Positions 25,201 through 37,202 of a stretch of 64,000 nucleotides of DNA are shown piece by piece (within the stretch, counting starts at the first letter, position 1; each line of letters opens with the position of its first letter). Under the pieces are notes generated by a model. That model worked only from the letters and a program-made list of their open reading frames with translations. It searched no databases and was not told where the DNA came from. A program made the translations under genes and the position numbers. The DNA is from Hydractinia symbiolongicarpus (taxonomy: Eukaryota; Cnidaria; Hydrozoa; Anthoathecata; Hydractiniidae), in the NCBI RefSeq assembly GCF_029227915.1, contig NC_079881.1, positions 24,405,501-24,469,500 on the forward strand, read 5' to 3'.

Positions 25201-25338
25201 TCGGAAAAAAATTACTAACTACATGTTGGTACGACTATGTGACGCAACCGTTGTAACTCAAACGGATTGACACCGTTAGAAAGTCAATGAAATGTAGTTT
25301 TGGAAACTGTCTCTACTTCTTCAGCACGAACTAACGGC
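21982..25338. repeat. Trimer higher-order repeat, three copies of 1119 bp
   Basis: Units 21982-23100, 23101-24219 and 24220-25338 repeat at exactly 1119 bp (three monomers). Units 2 and 3 share private changes absent from unit 1 (TTATCAAGTCAATAAAATG near 23784 and 24903, TTTTTGAATGAAGCAC near 23889 and 25008). Units 1 and 2 share GTTCGTACCACTATG near 22988 and 24107, where unit 3 has GTTGGTACGACTATG. The units were therefore added in more than one step, or were partly converted. Confidence 0.88.
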
Positions 25339-27205
25339 TAGGATTGGTCCCACAGTAAAAAATGGTTTATTTATCTTAATTTTCAAATAAAGTGCCACCA
25401 CAGCACCCAGTGTAATCGCTGAGTTCCAGCAATCATGTCAAATTAAGATCAACGTTTTTTCTTGAAGTCAAACTGGCTTATTTATCGCATTTATAAGGTC
25501 AAAGTCTACAATCAGTTCAATTAAGTCCCACAGTCAAACGTTTCACTGGTAAAAGCGATGCAACCTAGTAATATCTGAACAGTATCGCTAAATACATGTT
25601 AGTACGAATATGTGACACAACCATTGTAACTCAAAATGACTGACACCGTTAGCAAGTCAATGAAATGTAGTTTTTAAAACTGTTGCTATTTCTTCAGCGC
25701 GCGAAAGCGGGTTGGATTGGTCCCACAGTAAAGAATGAATTATCTATCTAAATTTTTAAATGAAGCACTATCACAGCGCCCAGTGTAATCGCTGAGTTCT
25801 GGCAATCACGTCAAATTAAGAAGAATGTTATTTCTTGGAGTCCAATTGTCTCACTTTCACATTTATAAGGTCACAGTCTAAAGTTAGTTCAATTAAATTC
25901 CACAGCAAATCGTTTCAATGTTAAAAGCGATACAACTTAGTAATATCGGAAAAAAATCACTAACTACATGTTGGTACGACTATGTGACGCAACCGTTGTA
26001 ACTCAAACCGATTGACACAGTTAGAAAGTCAATGAAAGATAGTTTTGGAAACTGCCTCTACTTCTTCAGCACAAACAAACGGCTAGGATTGGTCCCACAG
26101 TAAAAAATGGTTTATTTATCTTAATTTTCAAATAAAGTGCTACCACAGCGCCCAGTGTAATCGTTGAGTTCCGGCAATCATGTCAAATTAAGAAGAATGT
26201 TATGTCTTGGAGTCCAGTTGACTCACTTATGACATTTATAAGGTCACAGTCCAAATTTAATTCAATTAAGTCCCACAGTCAATCGTTTCACTGTTAAAAG
26301 CGATGCAACCTGGTAATATCAGAAAAATATCGCTAAATACATGTTTGTACGAATATGTGACCCAACCGTTGTAACTCAAACGGACTGACACCGTTAGGAA
26401 GTCAATGAAATGTAGTTTTTAAAACTGTTGCTATTTCTTCAGCGCGCAATAACGGCGAGGATTGGTCCAACAGTAAAGAATGACTTATCTATCTACATTT
26501 TTAAATGAAGCACTATCACAGCGCCCAGTGTAATCGCTGAGTTCCGGCAATCATGTCAAATTAAGAAGAATGTTATGTCTTGGAGTCCAGTTGACTCACT
26601 TATGACATTTATAAGGTCACAGTCCAAAGTTAGTTCAATTAAGTTCCACAGACAATCGTTTCACTGTTAAAAGCGGTACAACTTAGTAATGTCGGAAAAA
26701 AATCACTAACTACATGTTGGTACGAAAATGTCACGCAACTGTTGTAACTCAAACGGAGTGACACCGTTAGAAAGTCGATGAAATGTAGTTTTTGAAACTG
26801 TCTCTATTTCTTCAGCGCGAACTAAGGGCTAGGATTGGTCCCACAGTAAAAAATGACTTACTTATCTTAATTTTTAAATAAAGCGCTACCACAGCGCCCA
26901 GTGTAATCGCTGAGTTCCAGCAATTACATCAAGTTAAGAACAATGGTATTTTTTGGGGTCCAGTTGGCTCACTTATCACATTTATAAAGTCACAGTTCAG
27001 AATGAGTTCAAATAAGTCCCATAGTCAATCGTTTCACTGTTAAAAGCGATACAACTTAGTAATATCGGAAAAAAATATCTACACACATGTTGGTACGAAT
27101 ATGTGACGCAACCGTTGTAACTCAAACGGATTGACACCGTTAGAAAGTCAATAAAATGTTGTTTTGGAAACTGTCTGTACTTCTTCAGCGCGCACTAACG
27201 GCTGA

Positions 27206-27216
27206 TAGCCTTGTGG
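27206..27216 (+). promoter_or_regulatory. Pol III A box of SINE copy 3
   Basis: TAGCCTTGTGG, as in the other copies. The following bases are TAGAGTG in place of TAGAGCG. Confidence 0.72.
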
Positions 27217-27248
27217 TAGAGTGTTTGCTTTCAGTGCGGGAGGTCTTG

Positions 27249-27259
27249 GGTTCAAACCC
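27249..27259 (+). promoter_or_regulatory. Pol III B box of SINE copy 3
   Basis: GGTTCAAACCC, a full match to the B-box pattern. Confidence 0.85.
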
Positions 27260-27480
27260 TGGCCGTGTCATGCCAGACACGATAAAAGTGTGAATCTATC
27301 CTTTCTGCTTAGCGTTCAGCATGAGAATAGGATTGATATCTTAGGCGGTTGTCTAGTTGAGCGATTGCTGTGCTTTTACGACTTTCGTAGCTCAAATGGG
27401 AGCTTTAAATGCGCTAGGACCGCCTTTGCAGGACCCTCGTTGATAGCAGTACCAATAGGAACTGATGAGGCTATCCTGGG

Positions 27481-27517
27481 TAAATAATAGTAAATAATAG
27501 TAATAATCATAATAATT
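27481..27517 (+). repeat. TAA-rich tail of SINE copy 3
   Basis: Same TAAATAATAG pair and TAATAATCATAATAATT as in copies 1 and 2, with no length change. Confidence 0.75.
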
Positions 27518-29740
27518 GGTCCCGCAGTAAAAAATGACTTATTTATCTTAATTTTTAAATAAAGCGCTACAACAGCGCCCAGTGTAATCGCTGAGTTCCA
27601 TCAATCATGTCAAGTTAAGAGCAACGTTATTTCTTGTAGTCAAACTGGCTTATTTATCACATTTATAAGGTCAAAGTCCACAATCAGTTCAATTAAGTCC
27701 CACAGTCAAACGTTTCACTGTTAAAAGCGATGCAACCTAGTAATATCCGAACACTGTCGCGAAATATATGTTGGTACGATTATGTGACGCAACCGTTGTA
27801 ACTCAAACGGATTTATACCGCTAGAAAGTCAATGACATGTAGTTTTGGAAACTGTTCCTATTTATTCATCGCGTGCTAACGGACAGGATTGGTCCCACAG
27901 TAAGAAATGACTTATTTATCTAAATTTTTAAATGAAGCGCTACCACAGCGCCCTGTGTAATCGCTGAATTCCTGCAATCATGTCAAATTAAGAAAAATTT
28001 TATTTCTTGGGGTCCAATTGTCTCATTTATCACATTTATCAGGTCACAGTCCAAAGTTAGTTCAATAAGTCCCACAGTCAATTGTTTCGCTTTTAAAAGC
28101 GATGCAACCTAGTAATATCAGAAAAATATCGCTAAATACATGTTAGTATGAATATGTGACCCAACCTTTGTAACTCAAACGGACTGACACCGTTAGAAAT
28201 TCAATGAAATGTAGTTTTTGAACCTGTCGCTATTTCTTCAGCGCGCGCTAACAGCTAGGATTGGTTCCACAATAAAAAATGACTTTCTTTTCTTAACTTT
28301 TAAATGAAGCGCTATCACAGGGCCCAGTGTGATCGCTGAATTTCGGCAATCATCTCAAATTAAGAAGAATGTTACTTCTTGGAGTCCAATTGTCTCACTT
28401 ATCACATTTATCAGGTCACAGTCCAAAGTTAGTTCAATAAGTCCCACAGTCAGTCGTTTCACTCTTAAAAGCGATGTAACCTAGTAATAGCGAAAAAATA
28501 TCGCTAAATACATGTTGGTACGAACATGTGACGCAACCGTTGTAACTCAAACGGATTGATACGCTAGAAAGTCAATGAAATTTGGTTTTTGAAACTGTTC
28601 CTATTTATTCAGCGCGTGCTAACGGCCAGGATTGGTCCCACAGTAATTATTACTTATTTATCTAAGTTTTTAAATGAAGCGCTACCACAGCGCCCATTGT
28701 AATCGTGGAATTCCATCAATCATGTCAAATTAAGAGGAATGTTATTTCTGGGTGTCTAATTGGCTCATTTATCATATTTATAAGGTCACAGTCCAAAACC
28801 AGTTCTTTTAAGTGCCACAGTCAATCGTTTCACTGATAAAATCGATACAACCTAGTAATATGTAAAAAATATGGCTAAATACAAGTTTGTACGAATATGT
28901 CACGCAGCCGTTGTAACTGAAGCGGATTGATACCGGTAGAAAGTCAATGAAGTGCGGTTTTGGAAACTGTCGCTATTTCTTCTGCGCCCGATAACGGCTA
29001 GGATTCGTCCTACGGTAAAGAATGACTTATTTATCTAAATTTTTAAATGAAGCACTATCACAGCGCCCAGTGTAATCGATGAGTTCCAGCAATCATGTCA
29101 AATGAAGAACATTGTTATTTCGTGGGGACCAGTTCGCTCACTTATCACATTTATAAGGTCACAGTCCAGAATGAGTTGAATTAAGTCCCACAGTCAATCG
29201 TTTCACTGTTAAAAGCGATACAACTTAGTAGTATCGGAAAAAATATCTAAACACATGTTGGTACGAATATGTGACAAAACCGTTGTAACTCAAACGGATT
29301 GACACAGTTAGAAAGTCAATGAAAGGTAGTTTTGGAAACTGCCTCTACTTCTTCAGCGCGAACTAACGGCTAGGATTGGTCCCACAGTAAAAAATGGTTT
29401 ATTTATCTTAATTTTCAAATAAAGTGCTACCACAGCACCCAGTGTAATCGCTGAGTTCCAGCAATCATGTCAAATTAAGATCAACGTTATTTCTTGAAGT
29501 CAAACTGGCTTATTTATCACATTTATAAGGTCAAAGTCTACAATCAGTTCAATTAAGTCCCATAGTCAAACATTTCACTGGTAAAAGCGATACAACTTAG
29601 TAATATCGGAAAAAAATCACTAACTACATGTTGGTACGACTATGTGACGCAACCGTTGTAACTCAAACCGATTGACACCGTTAGAAAGTCAATGAAATGT
29701 AGTTTTGGAAACTGTCTCTACTTCTTCAGCACGAACTAAC

Positions 29741-30868
29741 GTCTAGGATTGGTCCCAAAGTAAAGAATGACTTATTTATCTTAATTTTTATATGAAGCGC
29801 TACAACAGCGCCCAGTGTAATCGCTGAGTTCCAGCAATCATGTCAAGTTAAGAACAACGTTATTTCTTGTAGTCCAATTGTCTCACTTTCACATTTATAA
29901 GGTCACAGTCCAAAGTTAGTTCAATTAAATTCCACAGGAAATCGTTTCAATGTTTAAAGCGATACAACTTAGTAATATCGGAAAAAAATCACTAACTACA
30001 TATTGGTACGACTATGTGACGCAACCGTTGTAACTCAAACGGATTGACACCGTTAGAAAGTCAATGAAATGTACTTTTGGAAACTGTCTCTACTTCTTCA
30101 GCACGAACTAACGGCTAGGATTGGTCCCACAGTAAAGATTGAATTATCTATCTAAATTTTTGAATGAAGCACTATCACAGCGCCCAGTGTAATCGCTGAG
30201 TTTCGGCAATCATGTCAAATTAAGAAGAATGTTATTTCTTGCAGTCCAGTTTACTCACTTATGACATTTATAAGGTCACAGTCCAAAGTTAGTTCAATTA
30301 AATTCCACAGGAAATCGTTTCAATGTTTAAAGCGATACAACTTAGTAATATCGGAAAAAAATCACTAACTACATGTTGGTACGACTATGTGACGCAACCG
30401 TTGTAACTCAAACGGATTGACACCGTTAGAAAGTCAATGAAATGTAGTTTTGGAAACTGTCTCTACTTCTTCAGCACGAACTAACGTCTAGGATTGGTCC
30501 CACAGTAAAGAATGACTTATTTATCTTAATTTTTATATGAAGCGCTACAACAGCGCCCAGTGTAATCGCTGAGTTCCAGCAATCATGTCAAGTTAAGAAC
30601 AACGTTATTTCTTGTAGTCCAATTGTCTCACTTTCACATTTATAAGGTCACAGTCCAAAGTTAGTTCAATTAAATTCCACAGGAAATCGTTTCAATGTTT
30701 AAAGCGATACAACTTAGTAATATCGGAAAAAAATCACTAACTACATATTGGTACGACTATGTGACGCAACCGTTGTAACTCAAACGGATTGACACCGTTA
30801 GAAAGTCAATGAAATGTACTTTTGGAAACTGTCTCTACTTCTTCAGCACGAACTAACGGCTAGGATTG
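29741..30868. repeat. Dimer-spaced repeat (745 bp)
   Basis: AACGTCTAGGATTGG at about 29737 recurs 745 bp later. The following subtype series, including TCCAATTGTCTCACTTTC and ACTACATATTGGTACG, also recurs at that offset. The same dimer type appears again at 36086-37200. Confidence 0.7.
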
Positions 30869-33800
30869 GTCCCACAGTAAAAAATGGTTTATTTATCTTA
30901 ATTTTCAAATAAAGTGCTACCACAGCACCCAGTGTAATCGCTGAGTTCCAGCAATCATGTCAAATTGAGATCAACGTTATTTCTTAAAGTCAAACTGGCT
31001 TATTTATCGCATTTATAAGGTCAAAGTCCACAATCAGTTCAATTAAGTCCCACAGTCAAACGTTTCACTGTAAAAAGCGAGGCAACCTAGTAATATCCGA
31101 ACACTATCGCTAAATACATGTTGGTACGACTATGTGACGCAACCGTTGTAACTCAAACGGATTTATACAGCTAGAAATTCAATGAAATGTAGTTTTGGAA
31201 ACTGTTCCTATTTCTTCAGCGCGTGCTAACGGCAAGGATTGGTCCCACAGTAAGAAATGACTTATTTATCTAAATTTTTAAATGAAGCGCTACCACAGCG
31301 CCCAGTGTAATCGCTGAATTCCATCAATCACGTCAAATTAAGAAGAATGTTAATTTTTGGGATCCTATTGCCTCATTTATCACATTTATCAGGTCAAAGT
31401 TCAAAGTTAGTTCAATTAAGTCCCACAGTCAATCGTTTGACTGTTAAAACCGATTCAACCTAGTAATATCAGAAAAATATCGCTAAATACAAGTTAGTAC
31501 AAATATGTGACCCAACCATTGTATCTCAAACGGACTTACACCGTTAGCAAGTCAATGAAATGTAGTTTTTGAAACTGTTGCTATTTCTTCAGCGCGCGAA
31601 AACGGCTAGGATTGGTCCCACAGTAAAGATTGAATTATCTATCTAAATTTTTAAATGAAGCACTATCACAGCGCCCAGTGTAATCGCTGAGTTCTGGCAA
31701 TCACGTCAAATTAAGAAGAATGTTATTTCTTGCAGTCCAATTGTCTCACTTTCACATTTATAAGGTCACAGTCCAAAGTTAGTTCAATTAAATTCCACAG
31801 GAAATCGTTTCAATGTTAAAAGCGATACAACTTAGTAATATCGGAAAAAAAAACACTAACTACATGTTGGTACGACTATGTGACGCAACCGTTGTAACTC
31901 AAACCGATTGACACCGTTAGAAAGTCAATGAAATGTAGTTTTGGAAACTGTCTCTACTTCTTCAGCACGAACTAACGGCTAGGATTGGTCCCACAGTAAA
32001 GAATGACTTATTTATCTAAATTTTTAAATGAAGCACTATCACAGCGCCCAGTGTAATCGCTGAGTTCTGGCAATCACGTCAAATTAAGAAGAATGTTATT
32101 TCTTGGAGTCCAATTGTCTCACTTTCACATTTACAAGGTCAAAGTCCACAATCAGTTCAATTAAGTCCCACAGTCAAACGTTTCACTGTTAAAAACGAGG
32201 CAACCTAGTAATATCCGAACACTATCGCTAAATACATGTTGGTACGAATATGTGACGCAACCGTTGTAACTCAAACGGATTTATACCGCTAGAAATTCAA
32301 TAAAATGTAGTTTTGGAAACTGTTCCTATTTATTCAGCGCGTGCTAACGGCCAGGATTGGTTCCACAGTAAGAGATGACTTATTTATCTAAATTTTTAAA
32401 TGAAGCGCTACCACAGCGCCCAGTGTAATCGCTGAATTCCATCAATCACGTCAAATTAAGAAGAATGTTAATTTTTGGGATCCTATTGCCTCATTTATCA
32501 CATTTATCAGGTCACAGTCCAAAGTTAGTTCAATGAAGTCCCACAGTCAATCGTTTGACTGTTAAAAGCGATTCAACCTAGTAATATCAGAAAAATATCC
32601 CTAAATACATGTTAGTACGAATATGTGACCCAACCATTGTAACTCAAACGGACTTACACCGTTAGCAAGTCAATGAAATGTAGTTTTTGAAACTGTTGCT
32701 ATTTATTAAGCGCGCGAAAACGGCTAGGATTTTTCCCACAGTAAAGATTGAATTATCTATCTAAATTTTTAAATGAAGCACTATCACAGCGCCCAGTGTA
32801 ATCGCTGAGTTCCGGCAATCACGTCAAATTAAGAAGAATGTTATTTCTTGCAGTCCAGTTGACTCACTTATGACATTTATAAGGCCACAGTCCAAAGTTA
32901 GTTCAATTAAATTCCACAGGAAATCGTTTCAATGTTTAAAGCGATACAACTTAGTAATATCGGAAAAAATCACTAACTACATGTTGGTACGACTATGTGA
33001 CGCAACCGTTTTAACTCAAACGGATTGACACCGTTAGAAAGTCAATGAAATGTAGTTTTGGAAACTGTCTCTACTTCTTCAGCACGAACTAACGGCTAGG
33101 ATTGGTCCCACAGTAAAAAATGTCTTATTTATCTTAATTTTTAAATGAAGCGCTACAACAGCGCCCAGTGTAATCGCTGAGTTCCAGCAATCATGTCAAA
33201 TTAAGAAGAATGTTATTTCTTGGACTCCCATTGTCTTACTTATAACATTTATAAAGTCACAGTCCTAAATCAGTTCAATTAAGTCCCACAGTCAATCGTT
33301 TCACTGTTAAAAGCGATGCAACCTAGTAATACCCGAATAATATCGCTAAATATATGTTCGTACGAATATTTGACGCAACCGTTTAAACTCAAACGAATTT
33401 ATACCACTAGAAATTCAATAAAATGTAGTTTTGGAAACTGTTCCTATTTACTCAGCGCGTGCTAACGGCCAGGATTGGTCCTACAGCAAAAAGTGACTTA
33501 TTTATCTAAATTTTAAAGTAAAGCACTACCACAGCACCCAGTGCAATCGCTGAGTTCCGGCAATCACGTCAAATTAAGAAGAGTGGTAATTCTTGGGATC
33601 CTATTGCCTCATTTATCACATTTATCAGGTCACAGTCCAAAGTTAGTTCAATTAAGTCCAACAGTCAATCGTTTGACTGTTAAATACGATTCAACCTAGT
33701 AATATCAGAAAAATATCGCTAAATACATGTTAGTACGAATATGTGACCCAACCATTGTAACTCAAAATGACTGACACCGTTAGCAAGTCAATGAAATGTA

Positions 33801-35610
33801 GTTTTTGAAACTGTTGCTATTTCTTTAGCGCGCGATAACGGCTTGGATTGGTCCCACAGTAAAAAATGACTTTTTTGTCTTAATTTTTAAATGAAGCGCT
33901 ACCACAGTATCCAGTGTAATCGCTGAGTTCCAGCAATCACGTCAAATTAAGAAGAATGTTAATTTTTGGGATCCTATTGCCTCATTTATCACATTTATCA
34001 GGTCACAGTCCAAAGTTAGTTCAATGAAGTCCCACAGTCAATCGTTTCACTGTTAAAAGCGATGCAACCTAGTAATACCCGAATAATATCGCTAAATATA
34101 TGTTCGTACGAATATTTGACGCAAAAGTTTAAACTCAAACGAATTTATACCACTAGAAATTCAATAAAATGTAGTTTTGGAAACTGTTCCTATTTACTCA
34201 GCGCGTCCTAACGGCCAGGATTGGTCCTACAGCAAAAAGTGACTTATTTATCTAAATTTTAAAGTAAAGCGCTACCACAGCACCCAGTGCAATCGCTGAG
34301 TTCCGGCAATCACGTCAAATTAAGAAGAATGGTAATTCTTAGGATCCTATTGTCTCATTTATCACATTTATCAGGTCACAGTCCAAAGTTAGTTCAATTA
34401 AGTCCAACAGTCAATCGTTTGACTGTTAAATACGATTCAACCTAGTAATATCAGAAAAATATCGCTAAATACATGTTAGTACGAATATGTGACCCAACCA
34501 TTGTAACTCAAAATGACTGACAAAGTTAGCAAGTCAATGAAATGTAGTTTTTGAAACTGTTGCTATTTCTTTAGCGCGCGATAACGGCTTGGATTGGTCC
34601 CACAGTAAAAAATGACTTTTTTGTCTTAATTTTTAATTGAAGCGCTACCACAGTATCCAGTGTAATCGCTGAGTTCCAGCAATCATGTCAAGTTAAGAAC
34701 AACGTTATTTCTTGTAGTCAAACTGGCTTATTTATCACATTTACAAGGTCAAAGTTCACAATCAGCTCAATTAAGTCCCACAGTCAAACGTTTCACTGTT
34801 AAAAGCGATGCAACCTAGTAATACCCGAATAATATCGCTGAATATATGTTCGTACGAATATTTGACGCAACCGTTGTAACTCAAACGGATTTATACCGCT
34901 GGAAATTCAATGAAATGTAGTTTTGGAAACTGTTCCTATTTCTTCAGCGCGCGATAACGGTTAGGATTCGTCCCACGGTAAAGAATGACTTTCTTTTCTT
35001 AATTTTTAAATGAAGCGCTACCACAGCGCCCAATGTAATCGCTGAGTTTCGGCAATCATGTCAAATTATGAGGAATGTTACTTCTTGGAGTCCAATTGTC
35101 TCACTTATCACACTTATAAGGTCACAGTCCAAAATCAGTTCATTTAAGTGCCACAGTCAATCGTTTCACTGTTGAAAGCGATACAACCTAGTAATATCAG
35201 AAAAACATCCCTAAATACATGTTGGTACGAAAATGTGACGCAACCGTTGTAACTCAAACGGATTGACACCGTTAGAAATCAATGAAATGTAGTATTTGAA
35301 TCTCTCTCTATTTTTTCAGCGCGAACTAACGGCTAGGATTGGTCCCACAGTAAAAAATGACTTATTTAACTTATTTTTTAAATAAAGCGCTACCACAACG
35401 CCCAGTGTAATCGCTGAGTTCCAGCAATCATGTCAAATTAAGAACATTGTTATTTCGTGGGGACCAGTTCGCTCACTTATCACATTTATAAGGTCACAGT
35501 CCAGAATGAGTTCAATTAAGTCCCACAGTCAATCGTTTCACTGTTAAAAGCCATACAACTTAGTAGTATCGGAAAAAATATCTAAACACATGTTGGTACG
35601 AATATGTGAC
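30340..35610. repeat. Large duplicated block E, left copy (~5.3 kb)
   Basis: Corresponds to 36675-41200. The offset is 6335 bp up to about 33450, and 5590 bp from about 34200 on; the difference of 745 bp equals two monomers present only in this copy (around 33480-34220). Shared private features include ACATATTGGTACG, CTGTAAAAAGCGAGGC, TATTTATTAAGCGCGCG and GTATCCAGTG. Differences are sparse. Confidence 0.85.
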
Positions 35611-35712
35611 AAAACCGTTGTAACTCAAACGGATTGACACAGTTAGAAAGTCAATGAAAGGTAGTTTTGGAAACTGCCTCTACTTCTTCAGGGCGAACTA
35701 ACGGCTAGGATT

Positions 35713-37202
35713 GGTCCCACAGTAAAAAATGGTTTATTTATCTTAATTTTCAAATAAAGTGCTACCACAGCACCCGGTGTAATCGCTGAGTTCCAGCAAT
35801 CATGTCAAATTAAGATCAACGTTATTTCTTGAAGTCAAACTGGCTTATTTATCACATTTATAAGGTCAAAGTCTACAATCAGTTCAATTAAGTCCCACAG
35901 TCAAACGTTTCACTGGTAAAAGCGATACAACTTAGTAATATCGGAAAACAATCACTAACTACATGTTGGTACGACTATGTGACGCAACCGTTGTAACTCA
36001 AACCGATTGACTCCGTTAGAAAGTCAATGAAATGTAGTTTTGGAAACTGTCTCTACTTCTTCAGCACGAACTAACGTCTAGGATTGGTCCCACAGTAAAG
36101 AATGACTTATTTATCTTAATTTTTATATGAAGCGCTACAACAGCGCCCAGTGTAATCGCTGAGTTCCAGCAATCATGTCAAGTTAAGAACAACGTTATTT
36201 CTTGTAGTCCAATTGTCTCACTTTCACATTTATAAGGTCACAGTCCAAAGTTAGTTCAATTAAATTCCACAGGAAATCGTTTCAATGTTTAAAGCGATAC
36301 AACTTAGTAATATCGGAAAAAAATCACTAACTACATATTGGTACGACTATGTGACGCAACCGTTGTAACTCAAACGGATTGACACCGTTAAAAAGTCAAT
36401 GAAATGCACTTTTGGAAACTGTCTCTACTTCTTCAGCACGAACTAACGGCTAGGATTGGTCCCACAGTAAAAAATGGTTTATTTATCTTAATTTTCAAAT
36501 AAAGTGCTACCACAGCACCCGGTGTAATCGCTGAGTTCCAGCAATCATGTCAAATTAAGATCAACGTTATTTCTTGAAGTCAAACTGGCTTATTTATCAC
36601 ATTTATAAGGTCAAAGTCTACAATCAGTTCAATTAAGTCCCACAGTCAAACGTTTCACTGGTAAAAGCGATACAACTTAGTAATATCGGAAAACAATCAC
36701 TAACTACATGTTGGTACGACTATGTGACGCAACCGTTGTAACTCAAACCGATTGACACCGTTAGAAAGTCAATGAAATGTAGTTTTGGAAACTGTCTCTA
36801 CTTCTTCAGCACGAACTAACGTCTAGGATTGGTCCCACAGTAAAGAATAACTTATTTATCTTAATTTTTATATGAAGCGCTACAACAGCGCCCAGTGTAA
36901 TCGCTGAGTTCCAGCAATCATGTCAAGTTAAGAACAACGTTATTTCTTGTAGTCCAATTGTCTCACTTTCACATTTATAAGGTCACAGTCCAAAGTTAGT
37001 TCAATTAAATTCCACAGGAAATCGTTTCAATGTTTAAAGCGATACAACTTAGTAATATCGGAAAAAAATCACTAACTACATATTGGTACGACTATGTGAC
37101 GCAACCGTTGTAACTCAAACGGATTGACACCGTTAGAAAGTCAATGAAATGTACTTTTGGAAACTGTCTCTACTTCTTCAGCACGAACTAACGGCTAGGA
37201 TT
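35713..37202. repeat. Two successive dimer units (745 bp each)
   Basis: 35713-36457 and 36458-37202 match closely. Both contain the GTGCT-ACCAC-AGCAC hairpin variant followed by CCGGTGTAATCGC, then GGAAAACAATCACTAAC and AACGTCTAGG. Confidence 0.78.

Larger units (their letters stand above)
16791..27203. repeat. Satellite segment 3 (between SINE copies 2 and 3), ~28 monomers
   Basis: Continuous monomers, with phase sites 16791 to 26837. The segment contains the second copy of the 14700-16085 block, a dimer-spaced repeat around 20730-22219 (745-bp offset), and three successive copies of a three-monomer unit at 21982-25338. Subtypes seen include the GTGCT/AGCAC hairpin variant (for example near 20171, 20543 and 25391). 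No gene is visible. Confidence 0.95.
27204..27517 (+). mobile_element. tRNA-derived SINE, copy 3
   Basis: Same 314-bp element, 13947 bp downstream of copy 1, in the same orientation and at the same monomer base. It differs from copy 1 at about nine positions. The densest cluster is just after the head, where CCGTGTCATGCCAGACACG replaces CCGAGTCATGCCAGAGACT; this creates a GTGTC/GACAC inverted repeat. Both satellite flanks match those of copy 1: roughly 12290-14280 corresponds to 26240-28280, apart from the 60-bp deletion near 14123. Copies 1 and 3 therefore descend from one duplicated ~2-kb block. The right flank begins GGTCCCGCAG, with one private change. Pol III boxes are intact, so transcription is possible in principle, but nothing in the sequence shows it. 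Confidence 0.88.
26240..28280. repeat. SINE-bearing duplicated block, copy near SINE 3
   Basis: Partner of 12290-14280. It keeps the full-length monomer where the other copy has lost 60 bp, so the deletion arose after the duplication. Confidence 0.8.
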
